In this document: positions 6,822 through 15,430 of the stretch, piece by piece
How positions within the stretch are numbered: position 1 is the stretch's first letter
Layout: the number at the start of each line of letters is the position of its first letter
NCBI GenBank assembly: GCA_964438995.1
Contig: CAYTMQ010000001.1
Coordinates: forward strand, 558,001-622,000
DNA: 64,000 bases
Source of the DNA: JABMMZ01 sp964438995
Lineage (GTDB): Bacteria > Bacteroidota > Bacteroidia > NS11-12g > UBA955
Direction of reading: 5' to 3'
Position numbers and translations under genes: made by a program
Notes under the pieces: model-generated
The model's database searches: none
What the model was told of the DNA's origin: nothing
The model's input: the letters and a program-made list of their open reading frames with translations, nothing else

Positions 6822-7754
6822 ATGACAACTTACATTTCAAAATACATATTAGACAATAGACCAGGTAAGAAGAAATATCGCTGCCCTTCATGTGGTCATA
6901 CTAAAACCTTAACGCTATACATTGACAGAGAGACTCAAGATTATCTGGATGAAGCAGTAGGCATTTGCGATCGAATTAATAATTGCAATTACCATTTTAG
7001 ACCAAAGGACTATTTTATTGCAAATCCTTCAAAACTATCAATGAGAAATTCTATTGTACCTTTTAAATATAGTCCGGTTGAAAAACCCACAAGTTTTATC
7101 GATCGTTCAAGTTTATCCGAATCTATGGACATGCCAAAGTTCAAAAACCACTTTTACAATTACCTGGTTAAAATTTTCAGCGTTGAATATGCAGACATAC
7201 TTTTTGAACGCTACCGGATAGGGAGCTCAGATAAATGGCCGGGAGCTTGCGTTTTTTGGCAAATTGATATCGAGCAGAAAATACGCACTGGCAAGATCAT
7301 GCTATACAATCCCTTCAACGGTAAACGGATTAAAGAACCCTTTAGTCATATTGCCTGGATGCATAAAGAAATAAAGCAGGAGAAGGAGTATCATCTCAAG
7401 CAATGCCTTTTTGGAGAGCATATACTCAAATATGAGCCGGGCATTCCGGTGGCCATTGTGGAGAGCGAAAAAACCGCTGTAATCTGTTATGCATTATTCC
7501 CAGAATACATTTGGTTGGCAACCGGATCGGCACAGGGATTAAATACTGAAAAGTGTAGAGTGCTTAAGGGCAGGAAAGTTATTTTATTCCCGGATCTGGG
7601 TGAAGGTTATAGAATATGGTCAGAGAAAGTCAAAAGCATTCGAATAGAACTTTCATTGAATATATGGGTAAGTGATCTAATCGAAAAAAGAACCGAAGAA
7701 GAAGTCGATAAATCTAAAGGATTCGATTTGGTAGATTTTATATTGAGAAAGTGA
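6822..7754 (+). CDS. Zinc-finger and Toprim primase-like protein (DUF6371-like)
   Basis: The 310-residue protein opens with a CHC2-like zinc finger (C21, C24, H26, C49, C55, H58) and later shows a Toprim-type fold: VAIVESEKTAV at residues 210-220 with the catalytic Glu (E214), and LFPDLGEG with Asp near residue 258. This is the architecture of DnaG-like primases reduced to zinc finger plus Toprim, as found in Bacteroidota mobile elements. It follows the helicase-like gene on the same strand. Together they suggest the island can, or once could, replicate autonomously after excision. Confidence 0.75.
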   Translation: MTTYISKYILDNRPGKKKYRCPSCGHTKTLTLYIDRETQDYLDEAVGICDRINNCNYHFRPKDYFIANPSKLSMRNSIVPFKYSPVEKPTSFIDRSSLSESMDMPKFKNHFYNYLVKIFSVEYADILFERYRIGSSDKWPGACVFWQIDIEQKIRTGKIMLYNPFNGKRIKEPFSHIAWMHKEIKQEKEYHLKQCLFGEHILKYEPGIPVAIVESEKTAVICYALFPEYIWLATGSAQGLNTEKCRVLKGRKVILFPDLGEGYRIWSEKVKSIRIELSLNIWVSDLIEKRTEEEVDKSKGFDLVDFILRK

Positions 7755-7789
7755 TGAAATTAATCAGCATTTTTTCATTGAATAAAATT

Positions 7790-7831
7790 AACGTTTTAGG
7801 TCAAAAACGTCAAAACGTTAATATTAACGTT
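7790..7831. repeat. AACGTT palindrome cluster after the primase-like gene
   Basis: AACGTTAATATTAACGTT at 7814-7831 is a perfect 18-bp palindrome, preceded by AACGTTT at 7790. Its core CGTTAATATTAACG differs at one position from CGTTAATGTTAACG at 5080-5093, on the far side of the helicase and primase genes. The shared site suggests one protein recognises both flanks. An apparent 65-codon frame over this DNA is a by-product of the repeats. Confidence 0.7.
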
Positions 7832-7898
7832 AATTTACGTTTTTTCTCGTTAATTGTCGTTAATTCAGCCCCATTTTTCCTACCCGTTTCCATTAAAA

Positions 7899-7986
7899 TT
7901 GACGGTTTTATTTACGCTTTTTTTGACGCTTTCATTAACGTTTTTTGACGTTTTTATTTACGTAAATATTGACGGTTTTTTCAAAT
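7899..7986. repeat. Four TTGACG iterons at 22-24-bp steps
   Basis: Four direct repeats begin with TTGACG at 7899, 7923, 7945 and 7969. The first three follow TTGACGGTTTTATTTACG with changes at a few positions; the fourth keeps TTGACGGTTTT and then diverges. Steps of 24, 22 and 24 bp are close to two helical turns and typical of iterons bound by replication initiators. The array ends about 30 bp before the small zinc-finger gene and could also be its operator. Confidence 0.75.
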
Positions 7987-8014
7987 CTAAAAAACAATAA
8001 ATTAAAAGTATAAA

Positions 8015-8245
8015 ATGAAATTATTAGATGTATTTCAAATGGTGCTTAACGCCAGGCACAACAAAAGAGTTTATTCAAAAGGTGGGAGAGATTGTAAATG
8101 TCAATGGTGTGGCACTGACTTTCTCAGCCGAAACAGAACTATCCAGCGATATTGCTCTAATTCATGCCGAGTGATGGCGTACAATGACCGGAAAAGGAAT
8201 TGGAGAGATTATTCGGAAAGGCAATTGGATGAGTTGAGGGATTAG
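8015..8245 (+). CDS. Small zinc-ribbon/treble-clef protein (76 aa)
   Basis: This 76-residue basic protein has a four-cysteine zinc site: C29 and C32 (CQWC) and C47 and C51 (CSNSC), followed by an Arg-Lys-rich helix (RVMAYNDRKRNWRDY). The pattern resembles treble-clef fingers of small DNA-binding proteins in mobile elements. No catalytic motif is seen. It lies right after the TTGACG repeats and may bind them or be controlled by whatever does. It is probably the last gene of the replication module, since the next gene has its own promoter and operators. Confidence 0.65.
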   Translation: MKLLDVFQMVLNARHNKRVYSKGGRDCKCQWCGTDFLSRNRTIQRYCSNSCRVMAYNDRKRNWRDYSERQLDELRD

Positions 8246-8272
8246 TATATAGGCCCATAAATTTGGCTTATT

Positions 8273-8360
8273 CGTGAAAATATCACGTAAAATTTTAAAA
8301 AAATTCATTAATTCATTAATTATTGTGAATAAAATGTATATTTGCGTGAAAATATCACGT
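8273..8360. promoter_or_regulatory. Promoter and two identical 16-bp operators of the rloAB operon
   Basis: CGTGAAAATATCACGT occurs twice without change, at 8273-8288 and 8345-8360, 72 bp apart. Each is an inverted repeat CGTGA-N5-TCACG. The second copy ends one base before the rloA start codon. A Bacteroidota -7 box TATATTTG lies at 8337-8344, directly against the second operator, so transcription would start within it. A factor bound to both sites could loop the promoter. No gene in the window is obviously the matching regulator. Confidence 0.7.
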
Positions 8361-8361
8361 T

Positions 8362-9723
8362 ATGTTGGTTAGATTTATTGTAAAAAACCTATTCTCATTT
8401 AAAGAGATAACTGAATTTAATATGTTGCCTGGCAGGTATAATAGATTGCAGCACCACATTGAAAGGTGTGATAACGTTAATTTATTAAGACTAAATGTTT
8501 TATATGGAGCAAATGGAGCGGGCAAAAGCAATTTAATTAATGCACTTTCTGTATTAAGGGATTTTCTGATAGATGGTGAAATGCCAATTGACTTAATAAC
8601 CGAAACTTTTAAGTTTGATCCATTTAGCGCAAGTAAAGACATATATCTTGGGATTGAATTTATTAAAGATAAAGTCCCATATTATTATGGATTAACAATA
8701 AACCAAGGAATTATTATTGAAGAGGAATTGCAAATAAGTGGTCTGGGTAATAAAGATGACAAACGTCTTTTTCTAAGAACAGATAATGTTAGTGAAGGTA
8801 AATTGGAAATTGTATTTTCTGATGAAGTTCAAAATGATAAAGAAGCTTCAATGTTCCCACTATTCTTGAAGAACGAAATACTTGAACGAAATAAACCAGT
8901 ATTGTTTTATATGAAGAATAGACAAAATGAAATCTTCGAACCATTTAAAAAAGCTTTAGAGTGGTTTGAGAAAAATTTTGAATTAATATCACCATTTTCA
9001 CGACCAGGAGGATTGGTTTTACAATTAGAAAGAAACAAAGAATTGCTTGAATTTGCTAAGGAAACCATGCGATCTTTTAATACAGGAATTCAAGATATCC
9101 ATATAGATACGATTCCCCTTGAAGAATATTTTGGAGAGGATAATAAACAAGAGTTTGAAAGAGTTTCCGCAGATTTACGCGCCAAGCCTGATAAGTTTAA
9201 ATTTTTCAGAAATAGATATGAAGAAATAGCATTTGTTTTAGAAGATAATCAAGCTTATGCTAAGAGAATATTCTTTTCACATTTTGAAGATAATGGGAAA
9301 GTTAAATTTCAATTCTCGGAAGAATCAGATGGAACAAGAAGATTAATGGAGTATCTACCTGCTTTATATAATGCTGTCAATAAATGTAAAACATATTTTA
9401 TTGATGAAATAGAAAGAAGTATTCATCCATTATTGATTAAAGAATTAATTAAAAAATATTCATTCGATACGGAAGCTAAAGGGCAATTGATATTCTCAAC
9501 ACATGAGTCCAACCTACTTGATCAAGATATATTTCGCCCTGATGAAATTTGGTTTGCTGAAAAAAACAAAGAAGGTGCAACGGAGTTGTACGCACTAAGT
9601 GAATTTAAAGAGCATCACACAATTGACATCCAAAAAGGATATTTAAATGGTAGATATGGGGGTATACCTTTTTTAGGGAATTTAAAAGATTTAAATTGGG
9701 AGAAATATGCCAAAACCAAATAA
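8362..9723 (+). CDS. rloA: RloA-like AAA/ABC-type ATPase of a defence pair
   Basis: This 453-residue protein has the AAA_15/AAA_21 (ABC ATPase-like) plan. Walker A is GANGAGKS at residues 49-56, a long coiled and variable insertion follows, then Walker B YFIDEIERSIHP near residue 346 and an H-loop STHESN near residue 379. It overlaps the rloB-like gene by 17 bp. RloA/RloB (restriction-linked ORFs) were named from type I restriction loci, and here too an hsdR gene is the convergent neighbour. In related pairs the ATPase senses infection and releases a nuclease partner; that role is inferred. PARIS (AriA/AriB) has a similar ATPase, but the partner here resembles RloB. Confidence 0.85.
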   Translation: MLVRFIVKNLFSFKEITEFNMLPGRYNRLQHHIERCDNVNLLRLNVLYGANGAGKSNLINALSVLRDFLIDGEMPIDLITETFKFDPFSASKDIYLGIEFIKDKVPYYYGLTINQGIIIEEELQISGLGNKDDKRLFLRTDNVSEGKLEIVFSDEVQNDKEASMFPLFLKNEILERNKPVLFYMKNRQNEIFEPFKKALEWFEKNFELISPFSRPGGLVLQLERNKELLEFAKETMRSFNTGIQDIHIDTIPLEEYFGEDNKQEFERVSADLRAKPDKFKFFRNRYEEIAFVLEDNQAYAKRIFFSHFEDNGKVKFQFSEESDGTRRLMEYLPALYNAVNKCKTYFIDEIERSIHPLLIKELIKKYSFDTEAKGQLIFSTHESNLLDQDIFRPDEIWFAEKNKEGATELYALSEFKEHHTIDIQKGYLNGRYGGIPFLGNLKDLNWEKYAKTK

Positions 9724-10354
9724 ATTCTCATACGAAAAGAAAGCAGCATTTCGTGACGCTTTTTTCTTTGTTATTATTTGTGAAGGCAGTATTAGAGAAC
9801 CTGAATATTTTAAGTTTTTTGTTGGATTGTCATCTAGGGTTAAAATTATACCAATTGCAAGTATTAATGGAAGTGCACCAAATACTTTGGTAGAAAATGC
9901 AATTACTATTGAAGAAAAGCTCGATTTAAAATCTGACCTTGATCAAGTTTGGTTTGTTATCGATACAGATAGGTGGAGATCACAGCTTCATGATATAAGA
10001 CTAGAATGTTCTCAGCGTTTTAATTGGAATGTAGCTCAAAGTAATCCATGCTTCGAAGTCTGGCTGTATTTTCATGCTAAGAAAGGTATTCCTTCTCAAA
10101 TTGATATTTCTAGTTGTAATAATTGGAAACCATATTTACCTACAGTTATACATGGTGGATTTAACAATGATTTTCATCCTGCATCGATCGAAACGGCGAC
10201 AATAAATTCTAAAGAATCTTATTCCGAAGATGGATATTTTCCTAGAATTGGCTGTACTCAGGTTTGGCAACTTGCAGAAAGACTAATGCCATTGATAAAA
10301 AATGATTTGGATAAAATCAGTGGCCAATTCCCGCCTCCAATTGTTATCGGCTAA
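9707..10354 (+). CDS. rloB: RloB-like Toprim-fold putative nuclease
   Basis: The 215-residue protein shows the RloB pattern: an opening strand ending in CEGSIREPEYF with the acidic residue E26, then VWFVIDTDRW with D86 and D88, then a conserved NPCFEVWLYFH near residue 120. The Glu plus Asp-x-Asp arrangement is that of Toprim nucleases, so metal-dependent cleavage of nucleic acid is likely. The 17-bp overlap with rloA means tight co-expression. The gene converges on hsdR with a 33-bp gap. Whether the cut target is tRNA or DNA cannot be told from sequence. Confidence 0.8.
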   Translation: MPKPNKFSYEKKAAFRDAFFFVIICEGSIREPEYFKFFVGLSSRVKIIPIASINGSAPNTLVENAITIEEKLDLKSDLDQVWFVIDTDRWRSQLHDIRLECSQRFNWNVAQSNPCFEVWLYFHAKKGIPSQIDISSCNNWKPYLPTVIHGGFNNDFHPASIETATINSKESYSEDGYFPRIGCTQVWQLAERLMPLIKNDLDKISGQFPPPIVIG

Positions 10355-10368
10355 TTTTATCTTTCAAT

Positions 10369-10389
10369 AATTCAATTTTTTTTTGAATT
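10369..10389. terminator. Weak bidirectional terminator between rloB and hsdR
   Basis: AATTCAA (10369-10375) and TTGAATT (10383-10389) form a 7-bp inverted repeat around a run of T residues in the only gap between two convergent operons. The stem is AT-rich and weak. It is the only hairpin in the gap, and it overlaps the hsdR stop codon. Confidence 0.35.
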
Positions 10390-13300
10390 AAATTATTTCA
10401 TTTGCAATCATCTCCGCCTGCTTCAATACCGTCTCAGTCGCCAATAATTGCATATCAGGTGGATAACCGAATTGGCGTAATATTCTTTTGACTGCAACTT
10501 TCAATTTAGCTTTTACACTTTCTTTGATAGTCCAATCTATAGAGGCATTTTGTCGGATAGTTTCAGTTAGCACTACAGCAAGTTCTCTTAATTTGTCCTG
10601 CTGCATTAATTCCCTAGCACTTTCGTTGTTTGCAACCGCTGTATAGAAGGCATATTCGAAGTCTGTCAAACCCATATGTTTTGCCTCAGCGTCCATTTCA
10701 ACAATGTCTTTACTCAGGTTTATTAACTCTTCGATAACTTCCGCAGCCGTCAATATTTTATTATGGTATCGTTTTAAAGAATCTTCTAACATTTCTAAAA
10801 ATGTTCGGCTTTGAACAAGGTTCTTTTTAGCTCTGGCTTTAATTTCATCGTTTAACAGTTTTTTTAATACTTCCAAGGCGATGTTTTTATGCTGCATCCC
10901 TTTCAGTTCTATTAAGAAATCTTCTGAAAGTATTGATATGTCTGGTTTCTTTATGCCAGCGGCATCGAATACATCAATTACTTGTTCAGAGATTAATGCC
11001 TTGTCTATAACTTGACGAATGGTTGTTTCAATTTCTTCATCCGTTCTTCCGGAACCGGTTGAATCGAATTTTGCTAATCGGGCCTTTACAGCTTGAAAAA
11101 ATGAAACCTCATCTTTTACATCCATTGCTTCGTCGTGTGGAATTGCAATTGAGAATGCTTTAGAAAGTGCAGTTACTTCATTGATGTAGCGTTTTTTCCC
11201 ATCTTCGAGGCCAAGAATATGTTCTTCAGCAGCTAGGATGGTTGAAAGTTTCTTTGACGTATCAGATTCAAAATAATTTTTATAGGTGAAACCATGATAC
11301 ATATTGGATACCACTTCAAGTTTTTCATGCATCAATTGAACTGCTTGTTCTTGTAAAATAGTAGGATCGCCTTTCCCGCCAGCATCGGAATAGAAGGAGA
11401 GGGCTTTTTTCAAATCGGATGCAATGCCGAGATAATCTACAATTAATCCACCTGGTTTGTCTTTATATACCCTGTTCACTCTGGCAATAGCTTGCATCAG
11501 GTTATGGCCTTTCATGGGCTTGTCGATGTATAGCGTATGCATACTTGGAGCATCAAAACCTGTTAGCCACATATCACGGACGATAACTAACTTTAATTCA
11601 TCGTCTGCATTCTTCATCCTTTCAGCCAAGAGTCTTCTTTGATCTTTTGATGTATGGTGCTTTGATATTTTAGGGCCGTCAGATGAAGCCGAAGTCATTA
11701 CAACTTTAATCACACCTTTATTCAAATCATCTGAGTGCCATTCCGGTTTGATGGCAATTATGGCTTCATACAATTCGGCTGCAATTCGGCGACTCATGGA
11801 AACAATCATCCCTTTGCCTTCAAATACTTCTTGCCTTTGACTAAAATGTGCGACTATATCCTGAGCAATATTTTTTAAACGGTTTTTACTACCTACTAAA
11901 GCTTCTAGTTGAGTCCATTTAGCTTTTGATTTTTGAGTATTGGTTAAGTCCTCTTGATCCAGTTCTTCATCAAGTTCTTCAATTAGCTGTTTGCCCTCTT
12001 CATCCAAGTTTACTTTTGCTAAACGGCTTTCATAATAAATTCGAACGGTTGCGCCATCTTCAACTGCTTGTGCGATATCGTATATATCTACATAGTTGCC
12101 AAATACAGCGGCAGTGTTTACATCAGTACTTTCTATAGGAGTCCCCGTAAATCCTAAATATGTTGCATTAGGTAAGGCATCACGCATGTATTTAGCAAAT
12201 CCATAAACAATTTTCTTACCTACTACATTGCCTTGTCCGTCTTTTGCATCTATGGTTTTTGCTTTAAAACCGTATTGGGTTCTGTGTGCCTCATCGGCAA
12301 TGACCACAATGTTCTTTCTATCTGAAAGTAACTCATAAACATTACCTTCATCCGGTTGGAATTTTTGTACAGTCGCAAATACAACACCACCGGAAGCCAC
12401 TTTCAATAAATCCTTTAATTGATTTCTGTCCTCGGCCTGCACTGGTTCTTGTCGAAGCAATTGCTTAGATGCTGCAAAGGTGTCAAAAAGCTGGTCGTCT
12501 AGATCATTACGATCTGTAATCACCAATATGGTTGGATTGTCTAAAGCAAGCACAATCTTTCCGGTATAGAATACCATAGACAGGGATTTTCCACTACCTT
12601 GTGTATGCCAAACCACGCCACCTTTTTTATCTCCAATAGGTTGCTTAATAACTCCTGGTAAGCCATAACTAATAGGGTCGGCATTTGCTTCACTTAATCG
12701 TTTTTCTCCTGTTTGAATTGATCTACTTGAATCATCAGAATAGCCTGTCGCCCTCAATGTAGATTCAACGGCTCTATTTACAGCATAATATTGGTGATAG
12801 GCGGCTAGTTTTTTAACCGTTGTGATGCTGGTAATTCCGGTCTCAGGATCTTCTTTTTTGGATTTTTCAAAAACAATGAAATGCCTGATTAAATCAATTA
12901 ATGTTTTTTTGTTCAACATCCCTTGAATCAGAGTTTCCAACTGACTTACCAAATGCGATGCTTCGACTTTACCGTCAGCCGATTTCCAGGACATAAAGCG
13001 ACTAAAACCTGAAGAAATAGAACCTGCCTTAGCTTCAAGTCCATCAGATATAACAACAAAACCATTGTAAGTAAATAGGGAAGGGATAATTGCTTTATAA
13101 GTTTCAACCTGTTTGAAAGCGGAATGTATGGTGGTATTTTCATCTGCTGCATTTTTCAGTTCAATAACCACCAAAGGAATTCCATTGACAAACAGAATAA
13201 TGTCCGGACGTTTGTTGTTGCCATTTTCAATAATGGTAAATTGATTAGATACAACATATTCATTGTTCTCAGGGTTATTAAAATCAATCAGCCAAACCCT

Positions 13301-13630
13301 GTCTCCACGTTCATTGCCATCCACTTGTTTTGAAACAGGAATTCCTTCGGTTAATAAACGATGAAAAGTCTCATTATTAACAATTAAATCTGAGGAAGCA
13401 ATACGCTGAATTTCTTTGATAGCTTCATTTTGTAGAGAAAGTGGAATACTTTGATTAATTCGTTTGACAGCATTTTGTAACCTATTCAACAATAAAATCT
13501 GCTCAAAACTATCTCTTTCAGGATTAGCTGCATCAGGAGCAATGTCCGGGGCATAGATGTATTCGTAACCTAGTTTGTTTAGCAATTCAATTGCAAAGGA
13601 TTCTATGCTGTTTTCTGTGATTCGGGTCAT
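10388..13630 (-). CDS. hsdR: Type I restriction endonuclease subunit R
   Basis: The 1080-residue protein has the full HsdR layout. The N-terminal PD-(D/E)xK nuclease is at D143, E157 and K159 (within RPDIILFVNGIPLVVIELK). The SF2 translocase follows, with Walker A HTQGSGKS at 342-349 and DEAH at 446-449, then later helicase motifs (LGFTGTPI and a long conserved IARVNRVY segment) and a helical C-terminus that docks on the methylase. All key residues are intact. It is the last gene of an operon that starts with hsdM and directly abuts the GmrSD-like gene. It cuts unmodified DNA after ATP-driven translocation when bound to HsdM2S. Confidence 0.97.
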   Translation of the reverse strand: MTRITENSIESFAIELLNKLGYEYIYAPDIAPDAANPERDSFEQILLLNRLQNAVKRINQSIPLSLQNEAIKEIQRIASSDLIVNNETFHRLLTEGIPVSKQVDGNERGDRVWLIDFNNPENNEYVVSNQFTIIENGNNKRPDIILFVNGIPLVVIELKNAADENTTIHSAFKQVETYKAIIPSLFTYNGFVVISDGLEAKAGSISSGFSRFMSWKSADGKVEASHLVSQLETLIQGMLNKKTLIDLIRHFIVFEKSKKEDPETGITSITTVKKLAAYHQYYAVNRAVESTLRATGYSDDSSRSIQTGEKRLSEANADPISYGLPGVIKQPIGDKKGGVVWHTQGSGKSLSMVFYTGKIVLALDNPTILVITDRNDLDDQLFDTFAASKQLLRQEPVQAEDRNQLKDLLKVASGGVVFATVQKFQPDEGNVYELLSDRKNIVVIADEAHRTQYGFKAKTIDAKDGQGNVVGKKIVYGFAKYMRDALPNATYLGFTGTPIESTDVNTAAVFGNYVDIYDIAQAVEDGATVRIYYESRLAKVNLDEEGKQLIEELDEELDQEDLTNTQKSKAKWTQLEALVGSKNRLKNIAQDIVAHFSQRQEVFEGKGMIVSMSRRIAAELYEAIIAIKPEWHSDDLNKGVIKVVMTSASSDGPKISKHHTSKDQRRLLAERMKNADDELKLVIVRDMWLTGFDAPSMHTLYIDKPMKGHNLMQAIARVNRVYKDKPGGLIVDYLGIASDLKKALSFYSDAGGKGDPTILQEQAVQLMHEKLEVVSNMYHGFTYKNYFESDTSKKLSTILAAEEHILGLEDGKKRYINEVTALSKAFSIAIPHDEAMDVKDEVSFFQAVKARLAKFDSTGSGRTDEEIETTIRQVIDKALISEQVIDVFDAAGIKKPDISILSEDFLIELKGMQHKNIALEVLKKLLNDEIKARAKKNLVQSRTFLEMLEDSLKRYHNKILTAAEVIEELINLSKDIVEMDAEAKHMGLTDFEYAFYTAVANNESARELMQQDKLRELAVVLTETIRQNASIDWTIKESVKAKLKVAVKRILRQFGYPPDMQLLATETVLKQAEMIANEII

Positions 13631-15424
13631 TTACACAACGATTGGTTCATGTTTTTCTATTGCTTCTTTTACATCAATTTCAAATAATTGTCCAACTTCT
13701 TTAAAAAACCATTTCCATCGATCTGTCATTGATTCCAAATCCCATTGTTGTCCATTTTTGTTACTGTTATAATTATTGACAATTTGTTGAGTAATTGCAA
13801 AAGCGGTGATTTTTTCGTCTTTTGTGTCGTACTTGCCCTTGCCTTTGTAAACATCCATTTTTACAGAAAACGGGTTATTGCTTGCTTCAATATTCTTTGC
13901 ACCACTTAGTAAAGTAATATTTCCGGCACTGTTGAGCCATTTAGCAGCAATGTCTTTTGAAATGTGATCCCATTCAGCAAACTTTTCGTATTTAACTGGG
14001 AGTATATGTTCAAGATGCAGGTCGTGAGTAAGGTCAATAAATGCATTTTTACTATCGTCAGTAGCATTATATTCCATCATCAACAAAAGTGGTTTACACC
14101 ACAATTCAGATGCTATTTGTTCAGAAGTTAAGTTATAAAGTGCCATTGAGATAATGTTGTCTTTTTCAAGTTTCTCGTTGAGCTCTTTGCTGATCTCACT
14201 CATAGATTTATTCTCTTTAATCCATTTTATCAAATTGAAAGATGTTTGTTTTATTTGTGATAGGGTTTTGCCTGCAATCCAGTATAAATAATAAAATCTG
14301 CGAAGTTCTTTAATCAGGATTTCGAACTCTGAATAATTTGTATGTAGAGCTGTCAATGAAATACTTTTCCAATACATATTCCATCGAATATACCAAAGGG
14401 AGTAAATGATTGAATCTCGGCTTTCAAAAATCGATTGATAGTATGTGTTTGCGAATTTCTTTATATCGGCGATAACTTCGTTAGGATCAAGCGGGCTAAA
14501 TGCATCTTGCAATTCATCGTAAAGTGATTTTTTGGGATTTTGACCTAAAATGTAATACTCATAAATAATAAATAAATCATTCAAGTTGATATCGCATGTC
14601 TTTATGGTTTGTTCCATGTCACGCCAATCAGCGATAAAACGTTCTTCTTTTATTTTGGAGGTATCAGGGTCATCCTTATATTTAGAATACAATTTTTCAA
14701 GTAGAAAACTTTTAATCAAGTCTGCTGCTGTTAAATCCATGCCCCTATCGTTGAGTACTTGAAACAACTTTATTGCAAAGTCACGGTTTTTACAATCAAT
14801 ACGAATTATTTTTACTTGATTAAAAAGGTAATTAATCATTTCTTCAGATGTTTCTTTACCTAAATCAGTTAATTTGTTGCGGAATATTACTGCTGTATTG
14901 ATGAATTTATACTTTGGTTCTTCATCTGATTTTATTTGATATTTGTATGGCTTTTTTAGTTCATTTGTATTGCCCGAAATGATAAAATTATGAAAATCAC
15001 TTTGATGCTGACTATGTGTATAAAGTTTCAACCTGTCAGCTTTACCCAAATGGCTGATAGAAGCTGAAATGGTATCAATGTCAACTGCAAATGGATTTTC
15101 CGCATTATTATCTTCATTTATGTCAGGGAATACATCTCTGATTACACAAAACAAAATCATTAAAGTCGTGAGTCGCTGTTGACCATCCACTACATCAACG
15201 TATGCTGATTTTTCATTATCTCTTGGCTTAGCAGTAATTATGGAACCCAAAAAATAATTTTCCTCATTGTTTTCAAAAGCATCATAAATATCATCCCACA
15301 ATTTATATACTTGTTCGTCTTCCCATTTGTATGGTCGCTGGTATTGGGGTATTTTGTATAATGCGTCTTTGTTGCCAAACAATTCGCCGATTGATAAACT
15401 AAGTGGTTTAAATGGTTCTTCCAT
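13631..15424 (-). CDS. DUF262/DUF1524 GmrSD-like nuclease (type IV restriction-like)
   Basis: This 597-residue protein joins an N-terminal DUF262 domain (IPQYQRPYKW at 25-34 and DVVDGQQRLTTL at 77-88, a ParB-like NTPase-type signature) to a C-terminal DUF1524 HNH domain (LHLEHILP near residue 470, then a conserved GNITLLSGAKNIEASN). This is the single-chain form of GmrS-GmrD, whose best-known member cuts glucosylated hydroxymethylcytosine phage DNA. It directly abuts hsdR and follows the CBASS-like pair, so the operon combines defence against unmodified and possibly modified phage DNA. Substrate is inferred from the family only. Confidence 0.85.
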   Translation of the reverse strand: MEEPFKPLSLSIGELFGNKDALYKIPQYQRPYKWEDEQVYKLWDDIYDAFENNEENYFLGSIITAKPRDNEKSAYVDVVDGQQRLTTLMILFCVIRDVFPDINEDNNAENPFAVDIDTISASISHLGKADRLKLYTHSQHQSDFHNFIISGNTNELKKPYKYQIKSDEEPKYKFINTAVIFRNKLTDLGKETSEEMINYLFNQVKIIRIDCKNRDFAIKLFQVLNDRGMDLTAADLIKSFLLEKLYSKYKDDPDTSKIKEERFIADWRDMEQTIKTCDINLNDLFIIYEYYILGQNPKKSLYDELQDAFSPLDPNEVIADIKKFANTYYQSIFESRDSIIYSLWYIRWNMYWKSISLTALHTNYSEFEILIKELRRFYYLYWIAGKTLSQIKQTSFNLIKWIKENKSMSEISKELNEKLEKDNIISMALYNLTSEQIASELWCKPLLLMMEYNATDDSKNAFIDLTHDLHLEHILPVKYEKFAEWDHISKDIAAKWLNSAGNITLLSGAKNIEASNNPFSVKMDVYKGKGKYDTKDEKITAFAITQQIVNNYNSNKNGQQWDLESMTDRWKWFFKEVGQLFEIDVKEAIEKHEPIVV

Positions 15425-15430
15425 ATATTT

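Noticed and set aside
7751..7948. 65-codon reading frame after the primase-like gene
   Set aside because: It overlaps the primase end and its residues are simply the translation of AACGTT and TTGACG repeats.
8362..10354. PARIS (AriA/AriB) system
   Set aside because: The ATPase type is similar, but the second protein has the CEG...PEYF and DTDRW pattern of RloB and the locus is restriction-linked.
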